In this document: piece after piece, positions 25,085 to 33,752 of the stretch
How positions within the stretch are numbered: position 1 is the first letter of the stretch
How the letters are laid out: each line of letters starts with the position of its first letter
Assembly (NCBI GenBank): GCA_964500675.1
Contig: CAZCNY010000011.1
Span: forward strand, 42,416-106,415
DNA: 64,000 nucleotides
Origin: CAMLJR01 sp964500675
GTDB taxonomy: Bacteria > Pseudomonadota > Gammaproteobacteria > Pseudomonadales > CAMLJR01
Direction: 5' to 3'
Position numbers and translations under genes: made by a program
The notes under the pieces: model-generated
Database searches by the model: none
Seen by the model: the letters and a program-made list of their open reading frames with translations, nothing else
Told to the model about the DNA's origin: nothing

Positions 25085-26320
25085 ATGGATAACTTGCGAG
25101 AACTGATCCAGCATTTTCCTCTATTGGGCAGTGGGCTCGCTCTCATCGGCGTGATCATCCTGGCGTCACTGCTGCGATTGATCTGCCGCTCGATTTTGAA
25201 GCGCACGCTCAAAGTGCTCATCGCACACACCAAATGGCGCTGGGACGACGCGCTCTGGGAGCACGGTTTTTTTCATCGCCTGACGCAGATGCTGCCGCCA
25301 CTCGTGGTGAAATTCGCACTGCCGTTTATCCCCGACTTACCGGACAAACTTGCGTTGCTACTGCACAACGTGACCTCGGCGATCGCAATTTTATTTGCGG
25401 CGCTCGCGGTCAATACCGTACTCAATACGCTGCAAGATCTTTACGTCGACAACACAGCGCATGGCGCGCGTTCGATCAAGAGCTACTTGCAAATCGGCAA
25501 GATCATTGTGTTTTCACTCGCCACGATCATCATCGTGTCGATGTTGATCGACAAATCGCCGCTCATTCTGCTCTCAGGTTTGGGCGCCATGTCGGCGGTG
25601 TTGTTGCTCGTGTTTCGCGACACGCTGTTATCGTTCGTCGCGAGCGTGCAGCTGGCCTCGAACGATATGCTGCGCGTCGGCGACTGGATCGAAATGCCGC
25701 AGGTGGGCGCCGACGGCGATGTCGTCGATATCGCATTGCACACGGTGAAGGTGCAGAACTGGGACAACACGATCACCACCATTCCAACGTGGCGCTTGAT
25801 CGCCGAAAGCTTCAAGAATTGGCGCGGCATGCAGCAAGCCGGCGGGCGACGCATCAAGCGCAGCTTGCGCATCGATACCCACTGCGTGAATTTTCTCAAT
25901 GACGCCGCGATCGCACGCCTCGAACAACTTCACTTGTTGCGCGATTATTTGCACCAGAAAACGATCGACGTTGCCGCTACAAATGCGCAGCTCGGCAAAG
26001 AGGCCAATATTCCAGGCAACCTCCGCCGCCTAACCAATATCGGTACGTTCCGCGCATACGCGCTGGCATATTTGCAACAACACCCGGACATTCACCGCGA
26101 GATGACCTGCATGGTGCGCCAAATGGAACCCGATGCGGACGGTGTGCCGATAGAGGTTTACTGTTTCACGAGCACGACAGTGTGGCTTGAATACGAGCGC
26201 ATCCAAGGCGATATCTTCGATCACTTACTCGCGATTCTGCCGGAATTTGGCTTGGGATTATTCCAGAATCCGTCGGGCGCCGATTTGCGCTCGCTGCGTT
26301 GCGAAACAAAATCCGCATAA
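25085..26320 (+). CDS. YbdG-type mechanosensitive ion channel (MscS superfamily)
   Basis: A 411-residue MscS-family inner-membrane channel of the YbdG (MscM-like) subgroup. About five membrane helices lie in residues 10-190, then the pore-lining and upper vestibule region SGLGAMSAVLLLVFRDTLLS with QLASNDMLRVGDWIEMPQVG, a conserved MscS block, and TVKVQNWDNTITTIPTWRL; the long C-terminal domain fits YbdG. It would release solutes on osmotic downshock. Placement at the end of the ectoine operon suggests release of ectoines, which is inference. Tandem repeats fill its immediate upstream region. Confidence 0.9.
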   Translation: MDNLRELIQHFPLLGSGLALIGVIILASLLRLICRSILKRTLKVLIAHTKWRWDDALWEHGFFHRLTQMLPPLVVKFALPFIPDLPDKLALLLHNVTSAIAILFAALAVNTVLNTLQDLYVDNTAHGARSIKSYLQIGKIIVFSLATIIIVSMLIDKSPLILLSGLGAMSAVLLLVFRDTLLSFVASVQLASNDMLRVGDWIEMPQVGADGDVVDIALHTVKVQNWDNTITTIPTWRLIAESFKNWRGMQQAGGRRIKRSLRIDTHCVNFLNDAAIARLEQLHLLRDYLHQKTIDVAATNAQLGKEANIPGNLRRLTNIGTFRAYALAYLQQHPDIHREMTCMVRQMEPDADGVPIEVYCFTSTTVWLEYERIQGDIFDHLLAILPEFGLGLFQNPSGADLRSLRCETKSA

Positions 26321-26369
26321 CACGCCCAGCGGCACGACCATCAAATCGAGCCGCGAGCAGAATTTAAAA

Positions 26370-26755
26370 AATGAGTCGGCCTATAAGCCGGGTTCTGTCG
26401 AGGACAGTCATTCATCTGGGACCTGCGTCACCGCAAGCCTCGAGCGGCCTACCCGAATCCACCGCGGGCCGCGGCATTGGATTCCTATTTGGCCTTGCTC
26501 CGGGCGGGGTTTACCATCGCCGCGGACTGTTACCAGCCGCGCGGTGCGCTCTTACCGCACCTTTTCACCCTTACCGGCAACGCTTGCGCGCTGCTTAGGC
26601 GGTTTCCTTTCTGTTGCACTTTCCGTAGGCTCGCGCCTCCCAGGTGTTACCTGGCGCCATGCCCTATGGAGCCCGGACTTTCCTCCGCTCGCCACCCACT
26701 GCACGCTTGCGCAATGCAGAGAGACATACGAACAGCGACTGTCCGGCCGACTCGC
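26370..26755 (-). ncRNA. rnpB: RNase P RNA, class A
   Basis: The minus strand carries the complete bacterial type A RNase P RNA, the ribozyme that matures tRNA 5' ends. The 5' stretch GAGTCGGCCGGACAGTCGC pairs with GGCCGACTC at the 3' end (P1). Conserved blocks are GGAGGAAAGTCCGGGCTCC, AGGGTGAAAAGGTGCGGTAA, GGTAACAGTCCGCGG and the terminal GACAGAACCCGGCTTATAG. A T-run (ATTTTTTAAATT) after the P1 strand acts as terminator. Ends are approximate to a few bases. It lies 45 bases after rsmI and convergent with mscS. Confidence 0.96.
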
Positions 26756-26760
26756 GCGGC

Positions 26761-26789
26761 AGGTTATCGGTTCAGCAGGGGTAACTCAA
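26761..26789 (-). promoter_or_regulatory. Candidate rnpB promoter
   Basis: TTGAGT (26784-26789) and TAACCT (26761-26766) are 17 bases apart on the minus strand, placing the start close to the rnpB 5' end. The -10 match is modest. Confidence 0.38.
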
Positions 26790-26800
26790 GCGAAGAATAT

Positions 26801-27652
26801 TTATTTTTCTTTTTGCCAATCGAGCGCCTGTTGATACAAATCGTTTTTCTTGAGGCCGGTAATTTTCGCTGCGAGCGCCGAGGCCTGTTTTACCGATAAT
26901 TCTTCGAGTAATACACGCAAGATGCGCTCCGCTTCGGCATTGATTGCCTGCTCACTGTCATCACCATGTACGACCAGCACGCATTCGCCGCGATCCTGCT
27001 CATTTGCAACAGCCCACATATGCAATTCGCGCAATGGCGCACGACGAATAGTTTCGTGCATCTTGGTTAGTTCGCGCGCAAGTACCGCGATGCGATCCGC
27101 GCCGAAAATTTCGGCTAAATCTTTTAACGTATCGAAAAGTCGATGCGGCGCCTCATAAAAAACTAAAGTGCGGCGCTCGCGCAGCAATGCTTGCAAACAC
27201 TGCTGACGCGCCTGCGATTTGGCCGGCAAAAACCCCTCGAATACGAAACGATCGGTCGGCAACCCGGCAACACTGAGTGCTGCGATAGCCGCACAGGCGC
27301 CGGGAATTGGCACCACCGCGACACCCTCGATAAGCGCCGCATCGATCAGGCGATAACCGGGATCAGAAATCAGCGGCGTGCCTGCATCGGAAATCAATGC
27401 GATACTGCGACCCGCCCGCAACTCATCGAGTAGCGCGGCGAGTTCTTGCGGGCCGCTATGGTCGTGATAAGCGACACAGCGTGTGGCGATGTTGAAATGA
27501 TCCAATAGGCGCCGGCTGTGGCGCGTGTCCTCCGCGGCGATGAGTGCAACCGATTGGAGGACAGCGATCGCGCGCGGTACCATATCGCCGAGATTGCCGA
27601 TCGGCGTTGCGACGACGTAGAGAGTCGCTTTGCTCAATGTCGTTTTTGCCAC
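26801..27652 (-). CDS. rsmI: 16S rRNA 2'-O-ribose C1402 methyltransferase
   Basis: RsmI 2'-O-methylates C1402, the same nucleotide that RsmH N4-methylates. The 283-residue tetrapyrrole-methylase-fold protein has LYVVATPIGNLGDM, AAEDTRHSRRLLDHF, ALISDAGTPLISDPGY and FYEAPHRLFDTL. The start is GTG 27652. It is divergent from lpoA with only a few dozen bases between, and is followed by rnpB, the order seen in pseudomonads. Confidence 0.96.
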   Translation of the reverse strand: MAKTTLSKATLYVVATPIGNLGDMVPRAIAVLQSVALIAAEDTRHSRRLLDHFNIATRCVAYHDHSGPQELAALLDELRAGRSIALISDAGTPLISDPGYRLIDAALIEGVAVVPIPGACAAIAALSVAGLPTDRFVFEGFLPAKSQARQQCLQALLRERRTLVFYEAPHRLFDTLKDLAEIFGADRIAVLARELTKMHETIRRAPLRELHMWAVANEQDRGECVLVVHGDDSEQAINAEAERILRVLLEELSVKQASALAAKITGLKKNDLYQQALDWQKEK

Positions 27653-27691
27653 AACCGTATTTTCTCCAAACTATTAACAGCGGATTATGTC

Positions 27692-29569
27692 GTGAAAAAT
27701 CACAGCGCACAGCAACACGTTAATCCGCCCCGCCACCTCAAACTGCGCATCGTCTGCGCACTGCTTGTGCTGACATTGGGCGGTTGTGTATCGGCACCCA
27801 TTCAGGCACCAATCAACACCGCGAACAACACCAGCGTACAGCAACTTCTCGATAAAGCGCACGCGAGCGCACTCGATATGCGCGCCCCCTATCTGCTCGA
27901 TGCCGCAGCGCTCGCACTGCAAGACAAACAAACCCAGACAGCCGCGCAAGTCCTGCGCGAAATCGATACCTTGAAATTGAACGCTGCGCAACATGCGCGA
28001 CGCCAATTGCTCGCCGGCCGCATGGCCATGCAGCAAAACCAACCCGAACGCGCAATAGATGCGTTGCAAGACCGTCAGCTGCTGCAATCGCTCGATCAAT
28101 TGACCGCTGCCGAACAAATCGATGTCAGCTTATTGCGCGCGCAGGCGCTTTACGCGACGGGAAAATATTTTGCGAGCGCGCAGGAGCGCGTATTCGTCGA
28201 ACCGCTGCTGCAGGCATCGCAGCTTGACCAAAACCACGCGGAAATTCGCCGCGCTCTGACCAATTTAAGCCGCGAGGATTTACAACGTTACCGCGCCGCT
28301 GCACGCAATGAAACATTGCGCGGATGGCTCGATCTCGCCATCGCGGCCAAAGAAAATGGCAGCATGACACGCGCCGTGCCCGCCGGGGTAGTGACGCTGC
28401 CCGCCGGCAGCGTCGCCTTCGACAATATCGTCGCGCAGCAACCGCAACAAGTTGCGCTGCTGCTGCCGCTGTCGGGTAAATTAGGCGGGTTTGGTGAAGC
28501 GGTGCGGGATGGTTTTTTTGCGGCGTGGTTTGCCGCGCAACAGCGCGGCGAACACCTGCCCAGCGTACGCGTCTACGACAGCGATAGCGCCGGCATCGTG
28601 CAGCTGTATCAACAGGCCGTGCGCGACGGTGCCGGTGCCGTGATCGGACCGCTGGAAAAATTGCAGGTTGCGCAGTTTTACGCACAGACACTGCCGGTGC
28701 CGCTGTTAGCGCTGAATCGCGCCGACAGCACGCAGCCACCACCCGCGAACCTCTATCAATTCAGCCTCGCGCCCGAGGACGAAACGGCGGAGCTGGCACA
28801 ATTGATTGCGCGCGCTGGCAAGCGCAATGTGCTGATCATCGCCGACGAAGACGAAGCGAATTCGCGCGAAGCACAGGCATTTTTGCAACGCTGGCAAAGC
28901 CTGGGTGGAAATATTGCAGGTACCGCGCTGTATCGCAGTCAACAAGATTTATCGACGGCAATTCGCAGCGCGCTCAATATTCCACGCAGCGAAGCGCGCG
29001 GCAGGGAAATCGAAAATCTGCTCAATCGCAAAATCGAATTCACGCCGCATCGCCGCCGCGATATCGATGCCGTATTCATGCTGGCCAAGCCCGCGCAAGC
29101 GCGCTCGATTAAACCGCTTCTGAATTTTTACTACGCAGGCGATCTGCCGGTTTATTCAACATCGCGCATTTACAACGGTTACGCCGGCGGCACACTTGAC
29201 CGCGATCTGGAAAAGGTGCGCTTCACCGAGATGCCATGGATTTTGCAATCATCGCCGCTGAAGCAACAAATAGTGAATGATCAACCGGGCGCGAGAAATT
29301 ATTTGCGGCTCTACGCCATGGGCATCGATTGTTTTAATTTATATCCGCGATTGCAACAACTGGAGAGTTTGCAGGATAAACGCGTCGCCGGACAAACCGG
29401 CTTGTTGACGCTCGATACCCAGCGAATCGTGCAGCGCGAATTGCTGCTTGCAGAAATGCGCAACGGCACCGCCGTGCTTTATAACGCAGCCGGTACCAGC
29501 GACAACGCCAAGGAGAGCAACGATGGTTCACAAGAAAATACGGTGTTACCGGGGACCGGTACATACTAA
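27692..29569 (+). CDS. lpoA: LpoA-type outer-membrane lipoprotein activator of PBP1A
   Basis: LpoA reaches from the outer membrane to stimulate PBP1A. From GTG 27692 it is 625 residues with a lipoprotein signal ending in the lipobox TLGGC. The N-terminal half is a helical TPR-like domain (LLDKAHASALDMRAPYLLDA and following); the C-terminal half is a periplasmic-binding-protein fold with QVALLLPLSGKLGGFGEAVRDGF and VIGPLEKLQVAQFY. An upstream open extension to 27518 lacks a signal peptide and is rejected. The 3' end overlaps yraN by 47 bases. Confidence 0.92.
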   Translation: MKNHSAQQHVNPPRHLKLRIVCALLVLTLGGCVSAPIQAPINTANNTSVQQLLDKAHASALDMRAPYLLDAAALALQDKQTQTAAQVLREIDTLKLNAAQHARRQLLAGRMAMQQNQPERAIDALQDRQLLQSLDQLTAAEQIDVSLLRAQALYATGKYFASAQERVFVEPLLQASQLDQNHAEIRRALTNLSREDLQRYRAAARNETLRGWLDLAIAAKENGSMTRAVPAGVVTLPAGSVAFDNIVAQQPQQVALLLPLSGKLGGFGEAVRDGFFAAWFAAQQRGEHLPSVRVYDSDSAGIVQLYQQAVRDGAGAVIGPLEKLQVAQFYAQTLPVPLLALNRADSTQPPPANLYQFSLAPEDETAELAQLIARAGKRNVLIIADEDEANSREAQAFLQRWQSLGGNIAGTALYRSQQDLSTAIRSALNIPRSEARGREIENLLNRKIEFTPHRRRDIDAVFMLAKPAQARSIKPLLNFYYAGDLPVYSTSRIYNGYAGGTLDRDLEKVRFTEMPWILQSSPLKQQIVNDQPGARNYLRLYAMGIDCFNLYPRLQQLESLQDKRVAGQTGLLTLDTQRIVQRELLLAEMRNGTAVLYNAAGTSDNAKESNDGSQENTVLPGTGTY

Positions 29570-29924
29570 AACGGATGCTGGCACTGCGATCGAAAGCGCT
29601 GCGATAATTTGGCTGCGGCAGCACGGCCTGATCTGTTTGGAGAGAAACTTTCGCTGTAAGGGTGGTGAAATCGATCTCATCGCGCGCGACGGCCGCACGC
29701 TGGTATTTGTCGAAGTGCGCCTGCGCAATCGCGACGATTTCGGCAGCGCTGCGGAGTCCGTCACGCTCACCAAGCAGCGCCGCGTCATTCATGCAGCGCA
29801 GTATTATTTAACAACGCGCGACGACCACCGCAATGAAGACTGTCGCTTCGATGTGCTGGCAGCCAAACATGTCGAAGGGATAATTGTGTGGGAATGGGTG
29901 CAGAACGCTTTTTACGCGGGATAG
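29523..29924 (+). CDS. yraN: YraN/UPF0102 nuclease-fold protein
   Basis: A 133-residue member of the YraN family, a restriction-endonuclease-like fold of unclear function, possibly linked to DNA processing. Key residues are visible: GGEIDLIARDG followed by LVFVEVRLR, matching the D-(x)n-ExK-type core except that Arg replaces the usual Lys in EVK. ATG 29523 lies inside the 3' end of lpoA, so the two are co-transcribed and probably coupled. Confidence 0.9.
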   Translation: MVHKKIRCYRGPVHTKTDAGTAIESAAIIWLRQHGLICLERNFRCKGGEIDLIARDGRTLVFVEVRLRNRDDFGSAAESVTLTKQRRVIHAAQYYLTTRDDHRNEDCRFDVLAAKHVEGIIVWEWVQNAFYAG

Positions 29925-29961
29925 AATATGCAATGCGATGACTATCGCGCGCAATCGCAGC

Positions 29962-29993
29962 GCTAACCGAAAGTTCCGTTAACTGAAAGTAGA
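29962..29993. repeat. 16-bp degenerate tandem duplication upstream of the SIS gene
   Basis: GCTAACCGAAAGTTCC (29962-29977) is followed by GTTAACTGAAAGTAGA (29978-29993), 11 of 16 bases matching, just before the GTG start of the SIS-domain gene. Confidence 0.55.
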
Positions 29994-30004
29994 GCGATCA
30001 CAGC

Positions 30005-30598
30005 GTGGAACTGAACGAACGCGTTATCGAAATTTTTCATCGTCACATCGACCACACGATGCAGGCGATCGAACCGTTGACGCCCAATATCGTCATCGCC
30101 AGCGAAATACTCGTTTCGACATTGCTCAACGACGGCAAGATTCTCTGCTGCGGCGAGGGCTGCTCGGGATTGCTGAGCCAATATTTTGCCAACGCGCTGC
30201 TAAATCGATTTCAACGCGAGCGCCCCGGGCTGCCTGCCATCGCTCTCAATGGCGACGCCGCCGCGCTGACCGCAATCGCTACCGACGCATCGTTCAACGA
30301 AATCTTCGCCAAACAAATTCGCACGCTCGCGCAAGCGCAGGACACCGTCGTGCTGATCAGCCACGGCACCGGTAGCGGCACCGCGCTGCAAACCATACAA
30401 TCGGCGCACGATCGCGATGTGCGCGTTATCGTGATATGCGGCGACGATGACGCCGATATTCACGCGCTGCTTGCCAGCGAAGATATCGAGCTGCGCATTG
30501 AACTCGCACAGCGCGCGCAATTTCTGGAAATCGCTTTGCTGGTGCTGCACAGTTTGTGTGAGCTGATCGAATTACAATTATTTGGTAGCGAGGTATAA
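30005..30598 (+). CDS. diaA: SIS-domain protein, DiaA/GmhA family
   Basis: A 197-residue sugar-isomerase-domain protein. In E. coli the gene in this position (yraN-diaA-yraP) is DiaA, which binds DnaA and promotes replication initiation; the homologue in pseudomonads is often labelled phosphoheptose isomerase GmhA. Seen are GKILCCGEGCSGLLSQYFAN (sugar-phosphate loop), LVLISHGTGSGTALQTIQ and a C-terminal helix with HSLCELIELQLFG, which is DiaA-like. The isomerase-specific residues cannot be verified by eye, so DiaA is preferred on context. The start is GTG 30005. Confidence 0.82.
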   Translation: MELNERVIEIFHRHIDHTMQAIEPLTPNIVIASEILVSTLLNDGKILCCGEGCSGLLSQYFANALLNRFQRERPGLPAIALNGDAAALTAIATDASFNEIFAKQIRTLAQAQDTVVLISHGTGSGTALQTIQSAHDRDVRVIVICGDDDADIHALLASEDIELRIELAQRAQFLEIALLVLHSLCELIELQLFGSEV

Positions 30599-30605
30599 AA
30601 CGCCC

Positions 30606-31190
30606 GTGAAAAAATTCACTATTTTGATGTTGGCGCCATTACCGTTAATTGCTGTGCTGCTGGGTGGATGCGCAAGCATTCTCACGGAGACCAATGACAA
30701 GCCGATCGAAAGCGATCCCGGCTCGCGCAGTTTCGGCAGCGTCATCGACGATCAAACGATTGAAACCACAGCAACCGTCAATATTCGCAAAACCGATCCA
30801 GGCCTGGAGCACGCGAACGTCGTCGTCACGAGCTACAACGGCGTGGTGCTGCTCAGCGGGCAAGTTCCGAGCGAAGAACTGCGCAACGCCGCGGCGCAAA
30901 CCGCGGCGCTGGTGAAAAATGTGCGGCGCGTTTACAACGAGCTGACCATCGGCGAAAACACCGGCTTCGCCGCGCGTTCGAGCGATGCGCTCATCACCGC
31001 GAAAATCAAAGCCAAACTGTTGACCGCCGCGAATATTAAAGACAGCCGGGTAACGGTGGTTACCGAAAATGGCAGCGTCTTCATGCTCGGATTAGTGACG
31101 CACGCGGAAGGCGGCATTGCCGGCAACATTGCGCAAAATACCGAAGGCGTGCAGAAAGTCGTGTTGCTATTTGAATACATCGACAGCTGA
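30606..31190 (+). CDS. dolP: BON-domain outer-membrane lipoprotein (DolP/YraP family)
   Basis: A 194-residue lipoprotein with signal sequence and lipobox (AVLLGGCAS) and two BON domains, at about residues 50-115 (ATVNIRKTDPGLEHANVVVTS) and 125-190 (ALITAKIKAKLLTAANIKDS). DolP binds anionic phospholipids and maintains outer-membrane integrity. The start is GTG 30606, a few bases after the diaA stop, so it is in the lpoA-yraN-diaA operon, as in E. coli. Confidence 0.9.
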   Translation: MKKFTILMLAPLPLIAVLLGGCASILTETNDKPIESDPGSRSFGSVIDDQTIETTATVNIRKTDPGLEHANVVVTSYNGVVLLSGQVPSEELRNAAAQTAALVKNVRRVYNELTIGENTGFAARSSDALITAKIKAKLLTAANIKDSRVTVVTENGSVFMLGLVTHAEGGIAGNIAQNTEGVQKVVLLFEYIDS

Positions 31191-31202
31191 GCGCTGCGTT
31201 AT

Positions 31203-31616
31203 CTATTTAACGATTTTCAGACCTGGTCGCCCGACATTTTTATTGCTCGCTGCAGCGGATTGGTTTTGATCGGGTGATGCGGGTGTTGGACTCGGCGGTG
31301 TATCTTCAGGCTCGAAAATCATTCCCTGTCCATTTTCGCGCGCATAAATTCCGAGTACTGCACCCATCGGTGCATAAATTTGCATCGCTACGCCGCCGAA
31401 ACGAGCGCTGAATTCGAGCGCATCATTGTCGATCTTCAGACCAACCACCGCGCTCGGCGCGATATTCAAGACGATTTGTCCGTCTTTGACGTAGGCGCGA
31501 GGCACTTGCACATCTTCGCGACTGGCATTGACGACAACGTAAGGCGTGCAGCCGTTATCGACAATCCATTCGTACAACGCACGCGTTAGATACGCCCGGC
31601 TCGAAGTCATCGTCAT
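31203..31616 (-). CDS. sspB: Stringent starvation protein B (ClpXP specificity factor)
   Basis: SspB delivers ssrA-tagged and other substrates to ClpXP. From ATG 31616 (137 residues) it shows SSRAYLTRALYEWIVDNGCTP, TPYVVVNAS, YVKDGQIVLNIAPSAV and IYARENGQGMIF, then a disordered linker rich in S, P and Q and the ClpX-docking tail RPGLKIVK at the C-terminus. In pseudomonads and E. coli it follows sspA; here sspA is missing and a strong terminator separates it from petC. Confidence 0.94.
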   Translation of the reverse strand: MTMTSSRAYLTRALYEWIVDNGCTPYVVVNASREDVQVPRAYVKDGQIVLNIAPSAVVGLKIDNDALEFSARFGGVAMQIYAPMGAVLGIYARENGQGMIFEPEDTPPSPTPASPDQNQSAAASNKNVGRPGLKIVK

Positions 31617-31660
31617 GCGAAAATAACCGTCGCTAAAAAGCAAGCAGTCGAAATTGACAA

Positions 31661-31690
31661 GGCGCCGCGAGACTTTAATCTCGCGGCGCC
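31661..31690 (-). terminator. Strong terminator hairpin after petC
   Basis: GGCGCCGCGAGA and TCTCGCGGCGCC form a perfect 12-bp stem with a 6-base loop, in the gap between petC and sspB. On the minus strand it is followed by TTGTCAATTTC, only moderately T-rich. Confidence 0.8.
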
Positions 31691-31713
31691 AATCTACTGA
31701 GACAATAAAATAG

Positions 31714-32511
31714 TTAGTGTACGTCTTTCCAATATTCGCGATTCAACAACCATGCGAATACGAACAGAATGCCGAGGAAAAATAATACGAATATACCGGT
31801 ATGCTTGCGCTGTTCCTGCATTGGCTCGGCAATGTAATTGAGGAAATTGACAAGGTCGTAAACGGTCTTGTCGTACTCCTGCGGAGTCAACTTGCCCGGC
31901 ACGACTACTTTCAAACGGCCGCACGGATTCAACGGTTTGCCGCTGGCATCGAACAGCACTTCTTTGCCGCTCAGCGGATCGCGGCGCACACCGCCATTAT
32001 CGGCCAGCACCGGACCCGGCTCGCACTCTTGCAGACCTTGCAACTCAAGCAACACATGCGGCATACCGACATCGGGGAATACTTTGTTATTGACGCCCCA
32101 AGGCCGCGCGGGATCTTTGTAGAACGTGCGCAAATAGGTGTAGATCCAGCGCGGGCCGCGCGCGCGCGCTTCCAGCGTTAGATCGGGAGGGGCCGCGCCA
32201 AACCATTTTTTCGCCTGCTTGGTTTCCATCGCGTTGACCATCAGATCGCCGATCTTCGCGTTGGGATCAAACCGCAAATTGTCCATCACCATGTCTTCGG
32301 GAATATCCAACCCCTTCGACAGGCGTTCGTACCGTTCGTACCGCAACGAATGGCAGCCCATGCAATAGTTCATGAACACCTGCGCGCCATGTTGCAGCGA
32401 CGCTTTATCGGAAGGGTCGAACTTGACGTCATCGAGCGGATAGGTCGCTTCGCCGGCAAACACCAGCGTCGACGCGAACGACAGCACCAAAGCAAATAGA
32501 TGTTTTTTCAT
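31714..32511 (-). CDS. petC: Cytochrome c1 of the bc1 complex
   Basis: Cytochrome c1 passes electrons from the Rieske protein to soluble or bound cytochrome c. The 265-residue precursor has a signal peptide ending AFA/G near residue 19, the heme site CMGCH at residues 50-54, a probable axial Met in DVGMPHVL, and a C-terminal membrane anchor (HTGIFVLFFLGILFVFAWLL). ATG 32511 overlaps the petB stop by 4 bases. It completes the petABC operon. Confidence 0.96.
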   Translation of the reverse strand: MKKHLFALVLSFASTLVFAGEATYPLDDVKFDPSDKASLQHGAQVFMNYCMGCHSLRYERYERLSKGLDIPEDMVMDNLRFDPNAKIGDLMVNAMETKQAKKWFGAAPPDLTLEARARGPRWIYTYLRTFYKDPARPWGVNNKVFPDVGMPHVLLELQGLQECEPGPVLADNGGVRRDPLSGKEVLFDASGKPLNPCGRLKVVVPGKLTPQEYDKTVYDLVNFLNYIAEPMQEQRKHTGIFVLFFLGILFVFAWLLNREYWKDVH

Positions 32512-33752
32512 TTCGTCGTCACCCGTTCCGGTACCGGCTTGGTTTTCTCGATCACGGTGTAAATCGGCATCAACAGGAAGAAAGCGAAATAAACCACCGT
32601 GAGCGTGCGCGCCCAATAGACGCCGGGGATTCCCAACAGAGTGAAATCAGGCGGGTTCGCACCCAGAACACCCAGGAGCACGAACGCAACCGCAAAGAGA
32701 GGTATCGCGATTTTGGTAAGCCCGCCCTTATAACGCCAAGATTTGACGGGGCTGCGATCGAGCCAAGGCAACACGAACATGATCGCTATCGCACTCGCCA
32801 TCACGAGAAAGCCACCGAGCTTGGACGGCAACGCTCTGAGCATTGCGTAAAATGGTGTGTAGTACCACACCGGTGCAATGTGCGGCGGTGTTTTGAGGTT
32901 GTTGGCTTGCTCGAAGTTAGCGTGCTCAAGAAAGTAGCCGCCCATTTCCGGAAGGAAGAAAATGATCGCGCAGAACACAAACAGAAACACCACGACCGCC
33001 TGCAAATCGTGCACGGTGTAATACGGGTGGAAGGCGATGCCGTCGAGCGGAACGCCGTTCGCATCTTTTTTCTTCTTGATTTCGACACCGTCAGGATTGT
33101 TCGAGCCCACTTCGTGCAAGGCGAGAATGTGCAATACAACCAATGCGATCAGAATGATCGGAATTGCAACGACGTGCAGCGCGAAGAAACGGTTCAAGGT
33201 GATGCCGGAAATCAGATAGTCGCCGCGAATCCATTGCACGAGCGCATCGCCGACGACGGGAATCGCGCTGAACAGAGAAACAATAACTTGCGCACCCCAA
33301 AAAGACATCTGCCCCCACGGCAGCACATATCCCATGAAGCCCTCGGCCATCAACGCAAAATAGATGAGCATGCCGAAAATCCAAACCAGTTCGCGCGGCT
33401 TTTTATACGAACCGTACAGCAGACCGCGAAACATGTGCAGATAGACCACCGCAAAAAACGCCGAAGCGCCGGTCGAGTGCATGTAGCGAATAATCCAGCC
33501 GTAATCGACATCGCGCATGATGTACTCAACCGACGCGAACGCACCTTCCGCGGTAGGCGTGTAGCTCATCGTCAACCAGATACCGGTCAATAATTGATTG
33601 ACCAGGACCAGCAGCGAGAGCACGCCGAAGAAATACCAAAAGTTGAAATTTTTCGGCGCGTAGTACTTGCCCATATGGGTGTTCCAGGCACGCATGATGG
33701 GGAGGCGCTCGTCGATCCATCCCCGCAAACCCAACAACGTATTGATCATCAC
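32508..33752 (-). CDS. petB: Cytochrome b of the bc1 complex
   Basis: Cytochrome b holds the two b hemes and quinone sites of complex III. The 414-residue protein is full length, with N- and C-terminal domains in one chain. Seen are GYVLPWGQMSFWGAQV, the heme-ligand histidines in MHSTGASAFFAVVYLHMFRG and NRFFALHVVAIPIILIALVVLHI, and the Qo motif variant APVWYYTPFYAMLRALP, where PEWY of many homologues is replaced by PVWY. It overlaps petA and petC. Confidence 0.96.
   Translation of the reverse strand: MMINTLLGLRGWIDERLPIMRAWNTHMGKYYAPKNFNFWYFFGVLSLLVLVNQLLTGIWLTMSYTPTAEGAFASVEYIMRDVDYGWIIRYMHSTGASAFFAVVYLHMFRGLLYGSYKKPRELVWIFGMLIYFALMAEGFMGYVLPWGQMSFWGAQVIVSLFSAIPVVGDALVQWIRGDYLISGITLNRFFALHVVAIPIILIALVVLHILALHEVGSNNPDGVEIKKKKDANGVPLDGIAFHPYYTVHDLQAVVVFLFVFCAIIFFLPEMGGYFLEHANFEQANNLKTPPHIAPVWYYTPFYAMLRALPSKLGGFLVMASAIAIMFVLPWLDRSPVKSWRYKGGLTKIAIPLFAVAFVLLGVLGANPPDFTLLGIPGVYWARTLTVVYFAFFLLMPIYTVIEKTKPVPERVTTK

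Noticed and set aside
26187..26899. Open frames on the plus strand across 26187-26899
   Set aside because: They run through the RNase P RNA on the opposite strand; the conserved RNA explains the sequence.
27518..27691. Upstream extension of lpoA
   Set aside because: It is antisense to rsmI and would bury the lipoprotein signal peptide inside the protein.
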